Source: Bacteroidia bacterium
GTDB lineage: Bacteria > Bacteroidota > Bacteroidia > Flavobacteriales_E > Vicingaceae
Reading direction: 5' to 3'
Assembly: GCA_030433355.1 (NCBI GenBank)
Contig: JAUIMG010000001.1
Coordinates: 62,001-126,000, forward strand
Length of the DNA stretch: 64,000 nucleotides
The stretch's first letter is position 1, and each line of letters begins with the position of its first letter. The translations under genes were made by a program, and so were the position numbers. Positions 10,683 to 17,824 of the stretch are shown here, piece by piece. The notes beneath the pieces were generated by a model, which saw nothing but the letters and a program-made list of their open reading frames with translations, did no database searches and was not told where the DNA came from.

Positions 10683-11061
10683 GGAAGTAAGCTTCTTTTT
10701 CCTTTGCGTTGATGACTATTTTTTTTGGAGGACTTACCAGTTCTTTCAAGCCTATTGACATCGTAGTTCTTGCCAATTGCGACTGCTTACTGATATACAT
10801 CAAGTCAGACTTAGTAGTAATATATTCTGATCTCAATTCTTTTAATTCATTATTGGTTTTATAAAGCCTTCTAATAATTTTTTCAGCTTGATAACCATTG
10901 GCTATATAGCAGATACCCAAAAAGGTTAAAAAGAAAATATAAGGCAGGGATTGAACTAGCTTATCCTTAGAAAGAAAACTTCCAGTTAGCAAGCTCTTAA
11001 AACCAGATATTGGCTTTGCTTTAGGAGAATCGCTTTCTATATTTTTCTTTTTATTAAACAT
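10675..11061 (-). CDS. ftsL: FtsL-like cell division protein
   Basis: The 128-residue product has a charged cytoplasmic N-terminus, one membrane helix at about 39-57 (LPYIFFLTFLGICYIANGY) and a periplasmic heptad-like stretch (about 60-105). This is the bitopic coiled-coil plan of FtsL, which works with FtsB and FtsQ. Sequence identity within the family is too low for recognition by motif alone; the call depends on topology and on the position between rsmH and ftsI, with 8-base overlaps on both sides. Confidence 0.8.
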   Translation of the reverse strand: MFNKKKNIESDSPKAKPISGFKSLLTGSFLSKDKLVQSLPYIFFLTFLGICYIANGYQAEKIIRRLYKTNNELKELRSEYITTKSDLMYISKQSQLARTTMSIGLKELVSPPKKIVINAKEKEAYFHE

Positions 11062-11965
11062 CTAATTTTTCAGCTATTCTTAGTTTAGCACTACGAGATC
11101 TATTATTTCTTGAAATTTCTTCTTGAGAAGGCACTATTGGCTTAGCGTTGATTGGCTTAAGAGGTCGCTCTATATTTCCAAAAAAGTCCTTCTTCACCTC
11201 TCCTTTAAAATTTCCTGTTTTAAAGAAGTTTTTCACCAATCTATCTTCCAAAGAATGATAAGTTATTACCGCCAGTTTTGCTCCAACCTCCATCACTTCG
11301 GCAGCTTGCTCTAACACCCCTTCAATTACCTTCAACTCTTCATTTACTTCGATTCTTAATGCCTGAAATAATTGCGCTAAGTATTTATGCTCGTATTTAT
11401 TTGGAACTATTCCTTGAACAGTAACTTTCAATTCGGAAGTCGTTTTAATTCTATTCTCATTGCGTTTGGCAATAATTAGAGAAGTCAGCTCTTTATAATT
11501 TCTTATTTCGCCATAAACTTTAAAGATTCGCTCCAACTCTTCTTGCGGATAGTCATTTACAATAATCTCCGCTGTTAACTTTCTCGCCTGGTCCATTCTC
11601 ATGTCCAAAGGCCCTTCAAATCGAAAAGAAAACCCTCTACTTGCTTCATCAAACTGATGGAACGAGACCCCTAGATCAGCCAAAACACCTTGCACAGGTA
11701 TGGCCTGATATAGCTTTAAAAAATTCTTTAGATAAATAAAGTTTTGTTGAATAAACTCAAATCGTGAGTCATCAATACCTTCTGCATTCTTTTTTGCATC
11801 TGGATCTTGATCAAAGGCGTACAATTTTCCTTTTGCTGAAAGCCTATTTAAAATTTCTTTTGAGTGGCCACCTGCTCCAAATGTGAGGTCAACATACCTT
11901 CCATCTACTTTTCCCATGATGCCATCAACACTTTCATTCAAGAGCGCAGGATCATGATAGAGCAT
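11054..11965 (-). CDS. rsmH: 16S rRNA (cytosine1402-N4)-methyltransferase RsmH
   Basis: RsmH (MraW) methylates C1402 in the ribosomal P site. SAM-binding signatures are VDLTFGAGGHS and LADLGVSFHQFDEASRGFSF; the C-terminal block VITYHSLEDRLVKNFF is diagnostic. I chose the ATG at 11965 (protein begins MLYHDPALLNESV, as family members do) over the in-frame ATG at 11980. The inner start has AAGGAGGT a few bases upstream, rare in this window. The gene then overlaps the end of mraZ by 14 bases (29 with the outer start). Confidence 0.95.
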   Translation of the reverse strand: MLYHDPALLNESVDGIMGKVDGRYVDLTFGAGGHSKEILNRLSAKGKLYAFDQDPDAKKNAEGIDDSRFEFIQQNFIYLKNFLKLYQAIPVQGVLADLGVSFHQFDEASRGFSFRFEGPLDMRMDQARKLTAEIIVNDYPQEELERIFKVYGEIRNYKELTSLIIAKRNENRIKTTSELKVTVQGIVPNKYEHKYLAQLFQALRIEVNEELKVIEGVLEQAAEVMEVGAKLAVITYHSLEDRLVKNFFKTGNFKGEVKKDFFGNIERPLKPINAKPIVPSQEEISRNNRSRSAKLRIAEKLDV

Positions 11966-12428
11966 CAGCACCTCCTTCATTCTTTTTCCCTCCCATTACC
12001 TCTTCTGCAAGGTTTGCAAAATCTTCAGGCTCATCTGTTAACAAGCCATCATAAAGTGATTTATTCCAAACTTCAATTCTATCAGAGTATGCAAAAAGAA
12101 CTACTTCTTTCTCAATAGTGGCATATTCTTGAAGCCTCTTTGGAAGCAACAACCTGCCATTACCATCTAGAGACAATTCTGTTGCCCCTCTGTAGAAATA
12201 ACGAATAAAATCCCTGTTCTTTTTTACGTATTGATTCAACTGATTAACCTCAGCGCTAATTCTTTCCCAGTCATTTTTAGGATATAATACAAGACATTGC
12301 TCAAAACCTCTATTTAAAACAAAAGACTCTTTTGCCGAAGGATCCAATTGCTTACGCAAGCCCGAAGGCACCATTAGGCGGCCCTTAGCGTCAAGTTTAC
12401 AATCAAATTCACCAATAAAATTGGACAT
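11952..12428 (-). CDS. mraZ: Transcriptional regulator MraZ
   Basis: MraZ (158 aa) has two tandem SpoVT/AbrB-type DNA-binding repeats. Their hallmark strands are DCKLDAKGRLMVPSGLR near the N-terminus and LDGNGRLLLPKRLQEYA in the middle. Family members form rings and repress the dcw operon by binding direct GTGG-type repeats; such repeats occur 52-82 bp upstream here. It is the first gene of the cluster. The C-terminus is a short, Gly/Asn/Asp-rich tail that overlaps the rsmH start. Confidence 0.96.
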   Translation of the reverse strand: MSNFIGEFDCKLDAKGRLMVPSGLRKQLDPSAKESFVLNRGFEQCLVLYPKNDWERISAEVNQLNQYVKKNRDFIRYFYRGATELSLDGNGRLLLPKRLQEYATIEKEVVLFAYSDRIEVWNKSLYDGLLTDEPEDFANLAEEVMGGKKNEGGADALS

Positions 12429-12465
12429 AAGGCTTATTAAGACTAGGTTTTGAGCAATTTGAGTT

Positions 12466-12473
12466 CAAAAATA
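12466..12473 (-). promoter_or_regulatory. Candidate -7 element of the mraZ/dcw promoter
   Basis: The minus strand reads TATTTTTG, which fits the Bacteroidota -7 consensus TAnnTTTG, 38-45 bp before the mraZ ATG. No good -33 TTTG is found at the usual spacing; the MraZ-type repeats lie there instead. This is a match to a short degenerate consensus, so it is tentative. Confidence 0.4.
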
Positions 12474-12480
12474 TTGAATA

Positions 12481-12510
12481 TTTTACCACAATTTACCACT
12501 TCCTCCCACA
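12481..12510 (-). promoter_or_regulatory. Probable MraZ operator: three 10-bp direct repeats
   Basis: On the minus strand three successive 10-mers read TGTGGGAGGA, AGTGGTAAAT and TGTGGTAAAA, i.e. [AT]GTGG[GT] repeated exactly once per helical turn. MraZ of E. coli is known to bind TGGGN direct repeats with 10-bp periodicity upstream of its own gene. The site is immediately upstream of the candidate -7 box, where bound MraZ would block polymerase. A further single GAAGTGGTAAGG on the plus strand near 12600 may be chance. Confidence 0.65.
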
Positions 12511-12687
12511 TTGTTGAAAACTTTAGCCCAAATAAGAACTTCAAAATGTTGACTTATGGCTAAAAAGTCTTGCTATCAAAAGAAATATTAGAAATAAAAG
12601 GAAGTGGTAAGGAATAGAACTAAAATCCAACAATGCTTTGTTAAAAGCTAGTAGAAATTAGCACTAGCCCTTGATAGATTAATTTGC

Positions 12688-12695
12688 TACTTTTG
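12688..12695 (+). promoter_or_regulatory. Candidate -7 element before the hydrolase-engB pair
   Basis: TACTTTTG fits TAnnTTTG and ends 17 bp before the ATG at 12713. The same octamer occurs before leuS, sppA, etfB and (minus strand) hppA. A -33 TTTG at standard spacing is not visible. Confidence 0.45.
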
Positions 12696-12712
12696 GTTTA
12701 ATTCAGATTTCT

Positions 12713-13480
12713 ATGAGCCACGACAATTACATTAAAAAAGAAGGTAAATTCGAATACCTAGAAAAGGGAGAAGGTCATGTATTATTAGTTCTACATGGAC
12801 TTTTCGGAGCTTTAAGTAATTTTTCTGATGTTATAGAAGATTTTTCAAAAAAATATAGGGTGATAGTACCTATAATGCCACTTTACACTTTGCCTTTAAT
12901 TAAGACTAGTGTTGGTAGCATGGCAAAATACATTAAAGACTTTATGAAGTATAAAGAGCTTGACAATGTTACCTTATTGGGAAATTCCCTAGGTGGGCAC
13001 ATTGCTCTTGTATGCGCTTTAGATATTCCTGAAAAAATCCACTCTATGGTCTTAACGGGTAGCTCTGGATTATATGAAAATGCATTTGGCGGTTCATTCC
13101 CAAGACGAGAAGATAAGGAGTATTTAAGACAAAAAATTGCTGTCACTTTTTACGATCCGGAAGTTGCTACGGATGAATTAGTAGACGAAGTTTTCAAAAT
13201 TGTAAATGATAGAAATAAGCTAATTAGAATTTTAGCAATGGCTAAATCAGCAATACGCCATAATATGGCAAAAGATTTAGAAAAGTTCAAAATGCCAGCA
13301 TGTTTAATTTGGGGCAAAAATGACACCATAACACCTCCTGAAGTAGCGGAAGAATTTCACAAACACTTACCGGATTCTGAATTATACTGGATTGACAAAT
13401 GTGGCCACGCAGCTATGATGGAGCACCCTCACGAATTCAACCAAATCTTAGACGAATGGTTGAGTAGAAAAACCCAATAA
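12713..13480 (+). CDS. Alpha/beta-fold hydrolase
   Basis: The 255-residue cytoplasmic protein has the alpha/beta-hydrolase plan: HGLFGALSNF oxyanion loop (about 27-37), nucleophile elbow GNSLGGH (Ser near residue 96), a late Asp in WGKNDTITPPEVAEEF and the catalytic His in DKCGHAAMMEHP. Substrate cannot be read from the sequence; esterase, C-C hydrolase and haloperoxidase-like activities are all possible. Its stop shares one base with the engB start, so the two are cotranscribed. The same pairing is common in Bacteroidota. Confidence 0.9.
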   Translation: MSHDNYIKKEGKFEYLEKGEGHVLLVLHGLFGALSNFSDVIEDFSKKYRVIVPIMPLYTLPLIKTSVGSMAKYIKDFMKYKELDNVTLLGNSLGGHIALVCALDIPEKIHSMVLTGSSGLYENAFGGSFPRREDKEYLRQKIAVTFYDPEVATDELVDEVFKIVNDRNKLIRILAMAKSAIRHNMAKDLEKFKMPACLIWGKNDTITPPEVAEEFHKHLPDSELYWIDKCGHAAMMEHPHEFNQILDEWLSRKTQ

Positions 13481-14088
13481 TGAAAATTACAAGCGCTGAA
13501 TTTCTAATCAGCAACACAGATATCTCCAAATGCCCTGAGTCAGATAAACCAGAGTATGCATTTATAGGAAGATCCAATGTTGGAAAGTCTTCTCTTATTA
13601 ATATGGTTTGCGAAAGGAAAAGTTTGGCTAAAACTTCCTCTACACCTGGAAAAACACAGCTAATTAATCATTTCCTAATCAATGAAGACACTTATTTAGT
13701 TGATTTACCTGGCTACGGCTTTGCAAAGGCTTCTAAAAAAGAAAAGGCCAAGTGGGAAATATTCATCCATACCTACCTCAACCAAAGAGATAATCTGCTT
13801 TGCACTTTTGTGCTTATAGATTCTCGCTTAAGTCCACAAAAGATAGATTTAGAGTTCATGGAAAAACTTGGAAAAAAAGGAATTCCATTTGTAATAGTAT
13901 TTACAAAAATTGATAAGCTTGGAAGCTCTGCATTAAAAAAGAACATGTTGCATTATCAGAAAGAGATGCTTAAAACTTGGGAAGAACTACCTCCAATATT
14001 TTTAACTTCTGCTTCTACAAAATATGGCAAGGAAGAAATTTGGAATTTTATTGCTAGCACCAGCAAAGACTACTTAAACGCTAAATAA
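13480..14088 (+). CDS. engB: Ribosome biogenesis GTP-binding protein YsxC/EngB
   Basis: EngB (202 aa) is a TRAFAC-class GTPase needed for assembly of the large ribosomal subunit. G1 is GRSNVGKSSL (30-39), the switch region holds TSSTPGKTQ, G3 is DLPGYGFAKA and G4 is FTKIDKL; the G5-like SAS lies in LTSASTKYG. Length and motif order match the family. Translation is likely coupled to the preceding hydrolase. Confidence 0.96.
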   Translation: MKITSAEFLISNTDISKCPESDKPEYAFIGRSNVGKSSLINMVCERKSLAKTSSTPGKTQLINHFLINEDTYLVDLPGYGFAKASKKEKAKWEIFIHTYLNQRDNLLCTFVLIDSRLSPQKIDLEFMEKLGKKGIPFVIVFTKIDKLGSSALKKNMLHYQKEMLKTWEELPPIFLTSASTKYGKEEIWNFIASTSKDYLNAK

Positions 14089-14115
14089 TATCGCCCCCAT
14101 TAAATGGAGGCGATA
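14089..14115. terminator. Hairpin directly after engB
   Basis: TATCGCC and GGCGATA form a 7-bp stem with an inner CCAT/ATGG extension around a short loop, beginning at the base after the engB stop. No T-tract follows on the plus strand, so it may protect the 3' end or aid termination rather than act as a canonical terminator. Confidence 0.4.
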
Positions 14116-14236
14116 ATGGTGTGTAAAGATTGGTTATTCTAAAAGCAACATTCTGACAAGCTTAATTAATTTATCACTTTCAGAAAAATCCTTACTACTA
14201 AACTAATTAGGTCAAAGATGAATAATAGTTTCTTAT

Positions 14237-14267
14237 AAAAAAATACTTAGAATTAAGTATTTTTTAT
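14237..14267. terminator. Bidirectional terminator between engB and the response regulator
   Basis: A perfect 12-bp stem (AAAAAATACTTA with TAAGTATTTTTT, loop GAAT) sits between two convergent genes and even contains the TAA of the response regulator. Read on either strand the stem ends in a run of T, so it can stop transcription from both sides. Confidence 0.7.
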
Positions 14268-14887
14268 ATCAAATTATTTTCTATAGCATACTTCACTAAA
14301 CCGATAGAATTCTTAGAACCAGTTTTACTCATTAAGTTCCTTCTATGCGTATCTGCAGTGTGCGAGGATATACTCAACTCTTCTGCAATCTCATGAGAAT
14401 TATACTCTGCACACACCAACTTTAAAATTTCCTTCTCTCTGGGGGTTAACTGAAAAGGTTTAGATTCTTCATTTTTATAGCTATTGATCAATTCCTCCTG
14501 TGCCTCCTTAGAAAAGAATTCATTCCCATCCATAATCGTTTTTATAGCATACTCTACCTCTTCATCACTAGAGGTCTTCAACAAATAGCCGCTAACTTTA
14601 GCTGCTACCGCTTCTTGTATCTTATTGCTATTTAGATGCATAGACAATATCACCAACTTAATTTCAGGCTTCAGTCGTAAAATTTTTGGACTTGCAGAAA
14701 TTCCATCCATTTCTGGCATGTCAATATCCAAAAGCACTAGATCTACTTCTAAAGAGGGCAAATGTGAAATAAATTCTATAGCAGATTCATACCTACCAAT
14801 TACTTCTATTCCTTCTTTAGAAGAAAGTATAATGGAGAGTCCTTGACGGAATAATTTATGATCATCTACAATGGCTACTTTAATCAT
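14264..14887 (-). CDS. NarL/FixJ-family response regulator
   Basis: This 207-residue regulator has an N-terminal receiver domain (acidic pair D8-D9, likely phospho-acceptor D54 in LLDIDMPEMDG, switch Ser in LSMH, Lys in LLKTSSDEE) and a C-terminal LuxR-type helix-turn-helix starting LTPREKEILKLV. It overlaps the histidine kinase gene by 4 bases (ATGA), so the two form a cognate pair. Target genes cannot be inferred. Confidence 0.94.
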   Translation of the reverse strand: MIKVAIVDDHKLFRQGLSIILSSKEGIEVIGRYESAIEFISHLPSLEVDLVLLDIDMPEMDGISASPKILRLKPEIKLVILSMHLNSNKIQEAVAAKVSGYLLKTSSDEEVEYAIKTIMDGNEFFSKEAQEELINSYKNEESKPFQLTPREKEILKLVCAEYNSHEIAEELSISSHTADTHRRNLMSKTGSKNSIGLVKYAIENNLI

Positions 14888-16701
14888 ACTTGTAAATTAC
14901 TCAATTCAACTACTACTATAGTCCCCCTTCCTTTTGCTGCATCCCAATGAATAGCACCATCAATTTTATTAATTCTTGACTTAATATTCTCTAGCCGTAT
15001 GCCACTTTTTACGAATTTTGGATCAAACCCTTTACCATTATCTTCATAAATCAAGTTAAATACATCTTTATTCATATTGGTTTGAATACTGATTTCTGAT
15101 GCATTTGCATGCTTTAAGGTGTTACTTACTAATTCTTGTACAATCCTATACAGCTCCAAAGTAATATTTTGGCCTAGTTTAGCAATAGAGGAGTGCAAAT
15201 AGACATTAAATTTAACCCCTCCACTCCTTTCTACAGTTTTCCTTAACTGTTCTATAGCATCATTCAAACCATACTTTTCTAATACGCCAGTCGAAAGATT
15301 ATGAGAAATATCTCTTACTTCCTGAACCGCTTGATCTACTATTTGCAAATCCTCTGCAGCTATCTTATTCTCTGGCCTTCTTAAAGATAGCTTTAAAGCA
15401 GCTAAAGTACCTCCCAAGCGATCATGAAGGTCTCGAGCTACTCTATTCCTTTCCGTTTCTTGACCTTGAATCATAGCTGCAAGTATATCGGCTTCTTGAT
15501 TAGACATTAACTCATTTAGCTTTTTATCTTTTACTTCCAGTTCTAGTAGAGATACTTTCCGTTTTTGAAGATAATACCTACGAATCAAAAGTATCAGGAT
15601 TAAAAGAAAGCTAGTGCCTATAAAAAATAGGTAAAGAATTATCCTCTGATTTGTATTTACTTGTTCAAGAGTTGCAGTTTTTTGCTGGGCTAATGCTAAT
15701 TCATTTGCATTCCTTTCCAATTGATACTTCACCTCCATTTCCTGAATATTACTTAAGGTCTTTGCCTCAATCAATTCTTGCGATAGAGTAGTATATAAAT
15801 CAAGTTTTAGTTTTAAACTATCTTCATTTAAATATTTTGCATAAAACTCAATTTCTACTTTTAGTAGGTCTAATTCAGTTTCTTTATTAGCTAGTTTTGG
15901 CCTCCAAATTTTTGATAGCTGAATATATTTACTTGCGCTATCCCTATTATCCTCAGATAAAAAAATTCTAATTAGTTTCTGAGAAGTCCAGATGATTGGC
16001 TCTGACAATTCGTTATTCAAACTAATTTCCAATGACTTCCTGTAGAATCCTATGGCTTCTTTATACTTAGTTTGAATTTCAAATAATTGCCCTATGTTAT
16101 CGTAGATAGCTCTATAAGAGTAAGCAGTGCTTAAGCTATCTTGCTTAAGTTTTGTTAAGCCAATGGTATAATAAAACAATGCAGAGTCTAATTCATCATT
16201 ATCAAAATGATTTAAAGCAAGAACATTATATCTGTTACTATAAAAGCGCGGTGAGGAATTAGACTCGTTTAGATATTTAATGCTTAACCAAGTGTTTTCT
16301 TTTGATCTTTCAAAATCATTTATAAGATAATACAAATTACCAAAATTCAGATAAGCACTGGACATTTTGGCTTTATTCCCCATTGCTTCTGTAAAATTAA
16401 AACTCTTGCGAAATAGCTTTATGGCATCCTCATAATTACCCTTAACTTGTTGAATATAGCCCATATCGCTCAAAAGCTTATTATAAAGCAAAGAATCAAG
16501 GGGCTCTACAACTAATCCAAATGCAGAATCTAATAGAATTTCAGCTTCAGAAATATCCTTTTGATAGACACTATCTGCTTCCTCAATTAGAGATCTTACC
16601 CTATTCCATGCAGAAGAATCAATAGCTTTAGAGTATGAGTTTAATGGGAGCAATAAAACAACCCATAATAGAATTAAGATGCTATTTATTCTACTCTTCA
16701 A
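14884..16701 (-). CDS. Sensor histidine kinase with periplasmic TPR domain
   Basis: The 605-residue protein starts with a signal peptide (about 1-24), has a periplasmic region of TPR-like repeats (for example NYEDAIKLFRKSFNFTEAMG and KYKEAIGFYRKSLEIS), one membrane helix (about 350-372), a short coiled coil and a HisKA_3/HATPase module. The phospho-His lies in RVARDLHDRLGGTLAALKL; N-box NTLKHANASE and G-box DNGKGFDP bind ATP. This is the NarX/DesK class used with NarL-type regulators. The start is TTG, overlapping the upstream stop as TTGA, hence coupled translation. The signal sensed is unknown. Confidence 0.92.
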   Translation of the reverse strand: MKSRINSILILLWVVLLLPLNSYSKAIDSSAWNRVRSLIEEADSVYQKDISEAEILLDSAFGLVVEPLDSLLYNKLLSDMGYIQQVKGNYEDAIKLFRKSFNFTEAMGNKAKMSSAYLNFGNLYYLINDFERSKENTWLSIKYLNESNSSPRFYSNRYNVLALNHFDNDELDSALFYYTIGLTKLKQDSLSTAYSYRAIYDNIGQLFEIQTKYKEAIGFYRKSLEISLNNELSEPIIWTSQKLIRIFLSEDNRDSASKYIQLSKIWRPKLANKETELDLLKVEIEFYAKYLNEDSLKLKLDLYTTLSQELIEAKTLSNIQEMEVKYQLERNANELALAQQKTATLEQVNTNQRIILYLFFIGTSFLLILILLIRRYYLQKRKVSLLELEVKDKKLNELMSNQEADILAAMIQGQETERNRVARDLHDRLGGTLAALKLSLRRPENKIAAEDLQIVDQAVQEVRDISHNLSTGVLEKYGLNDAIEQLRKTVERSGGVKFNVYLHSSIAKLGQNITLELYRIVQELVSNTLKHANASEISIQTNMNKDVFNLIYEDNGKGFDPKFVKSGIRLENIKSRINKIDGAIHWDAAKGRGTIVVVELSNLQV

Positions 16702-17090
16702 AATTTAGATAAAATAATATCGTCTGGACGTAATACAGTTCCCTTTGTCTTTTTTGGAACTATAAAATTTTCATTTTGATCAATAAGAACCATCACCGCA
16801 TTTTTTGGGGAACTAGCAGTTGAAATAGCCTTTATCTGATTTGCACTTATGGTAACAACACTAGAACCGCCTGTTCCTGTTTGAATTGGTATTTCTAAAA
16901 CAAACTCAATATCATTTACCTCATTGTTGTAGTAATCTTTAATATCTTGCGCATAGGCATTTCCTTCAAAATCATTCAACTCAAAATACTGTGCTACATT
17001 TTGCAGTCCAAAGGAATTTACGTCCTCTATAGTTATAGAGAAACCTTCATGATTGAATTTTTCTGTTGTTACTATACTCCAATTGCTCAT
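16698..17090 (-). CDS. Unknown 130-residue protein upstream of the sensor kinase
   Basis: I do not recognise this protein. It has no signal peptide or membrane segment, is acidic in the N-terminal half and ends in alternating hydrophobic strands. A Gly/Ser stretch (PIQTGTGGSSVVTIS) interrupts the middle. Its stop overlaps the kinase start by 4 bases, so it belongs to the same operon and could modulate the kinase, but nothing in the sequence shows this. Confidence 0.7.
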   Translation of the reverse strand: MSNWSIVTTEKFNHEGFSITIEDVNSFGLQNVAQYFELNDFEGNAYAQDIKDYYNNEVNDIEFVLEIPIQTGTGGSSVVTISANQIKAISTASSPKNAVMVLIDQNENFIVPKKTKGTVLRPDDIILSKF

Positions 17091-17154
17091 CGGTTAAACT
17101 TTAAAAATGAAAACAAGTTAAGTAAAATGTTATTTGTTTGATTTTTTGAGAAAA

Positions 17155-17655
17155 TTATCGAGTCCTTTTAGTTTTTCTAGGATGGTAAGATTTTAAAATC
17201 TCTAGATGCAATTCCTGAATGGACATATTGTATAAAGGAGAACCTCCTTCCTCTTGCAAAAGAACTTCTTGCATCGAACTGAAACACTTTATCTCAAATA
17301 GAAAATCAGATTCAAATGCTTGGGCTAATTCTATTAACCTTTCTTTATCCATCCGCTCTTTATTCAATGAAATAAAGCTGGAAAATAAATTTGACTTTGA
17401 GCTACAAAGTAGAAGCTCTAGCTTACCAAGCTTTTTTTGTGACAATTCAGTATAATACGCAAACCTATCTTTAATATTTTCTATAGTAAGCTCACTTCCA
17501 ATTAGTATATCTTCTTCTTGCATTTCATAAACTTGAGAAGCTTTATAAGAATTTAAAACCATCCGTTTAAATTCAGAGGTCGTAGTTTTTGCAGCTCCTT
17601 CTAAACTTCTTATAAAGTCTTTCTCAAGAATAAGTATTAACCGATATATCTTCAT
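17155..17655 (-). CDS. Unknown 166-residue protein, first gene of the kinase operon
   Basis: No family is recognised. The product is Lys/Glu/Leu-rich, predicted mostly helical, lacks a signal peptide and ends in a basic tail (SYHPRKTKRTR). It lies 64 bp upstream of the 130-residue gene on the same strand, and a shared transcript with the two-component genes is likely but not proven. It is divergent from leuS with 169 bp between. Confidence 0.65.
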   Translation of the reverse strand: MKIYRLILILEKDFIRSLEGAAKTTTSEFKRMVLNSYKASQVYEMQEEDILIGSELTIENIKDRFAYYTELSQKKLGKLELLLCSSKSNLFSSFISLNKERMDKERLIELAQAFESDFLFEIKCFSSMQEVLLQEEGGSPLYNMSIQELHLEILKSYHPRKTKRTR

Positions 17656-17794
17656 AGTAAGTAGATATACAATTTAGTATGGCACAAATATGAATTATAA
17701 AAATAAATTCCACATCCCCAGATTCCGGTATATTTCAATTAAATGATTTAGAGATAATCCCTAAGTTAAATCCCCCTATTTTAAAGAGTAATAT

Positions 17795-17802
17795 TACTTT
17801 TG
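17795..17802 (+). promoter_or_regulatory. Candidate -7 element before leuS
   Basis: TACTTTTG (TAnnTTTG consensus) ends 22 bp before the leuS ATG. No clear -33 TTTG is present at the normal distance. Confidence 0.4.
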
Positions 17803-17824
17803 ACCTCTAAATTTTACGTAAAGG

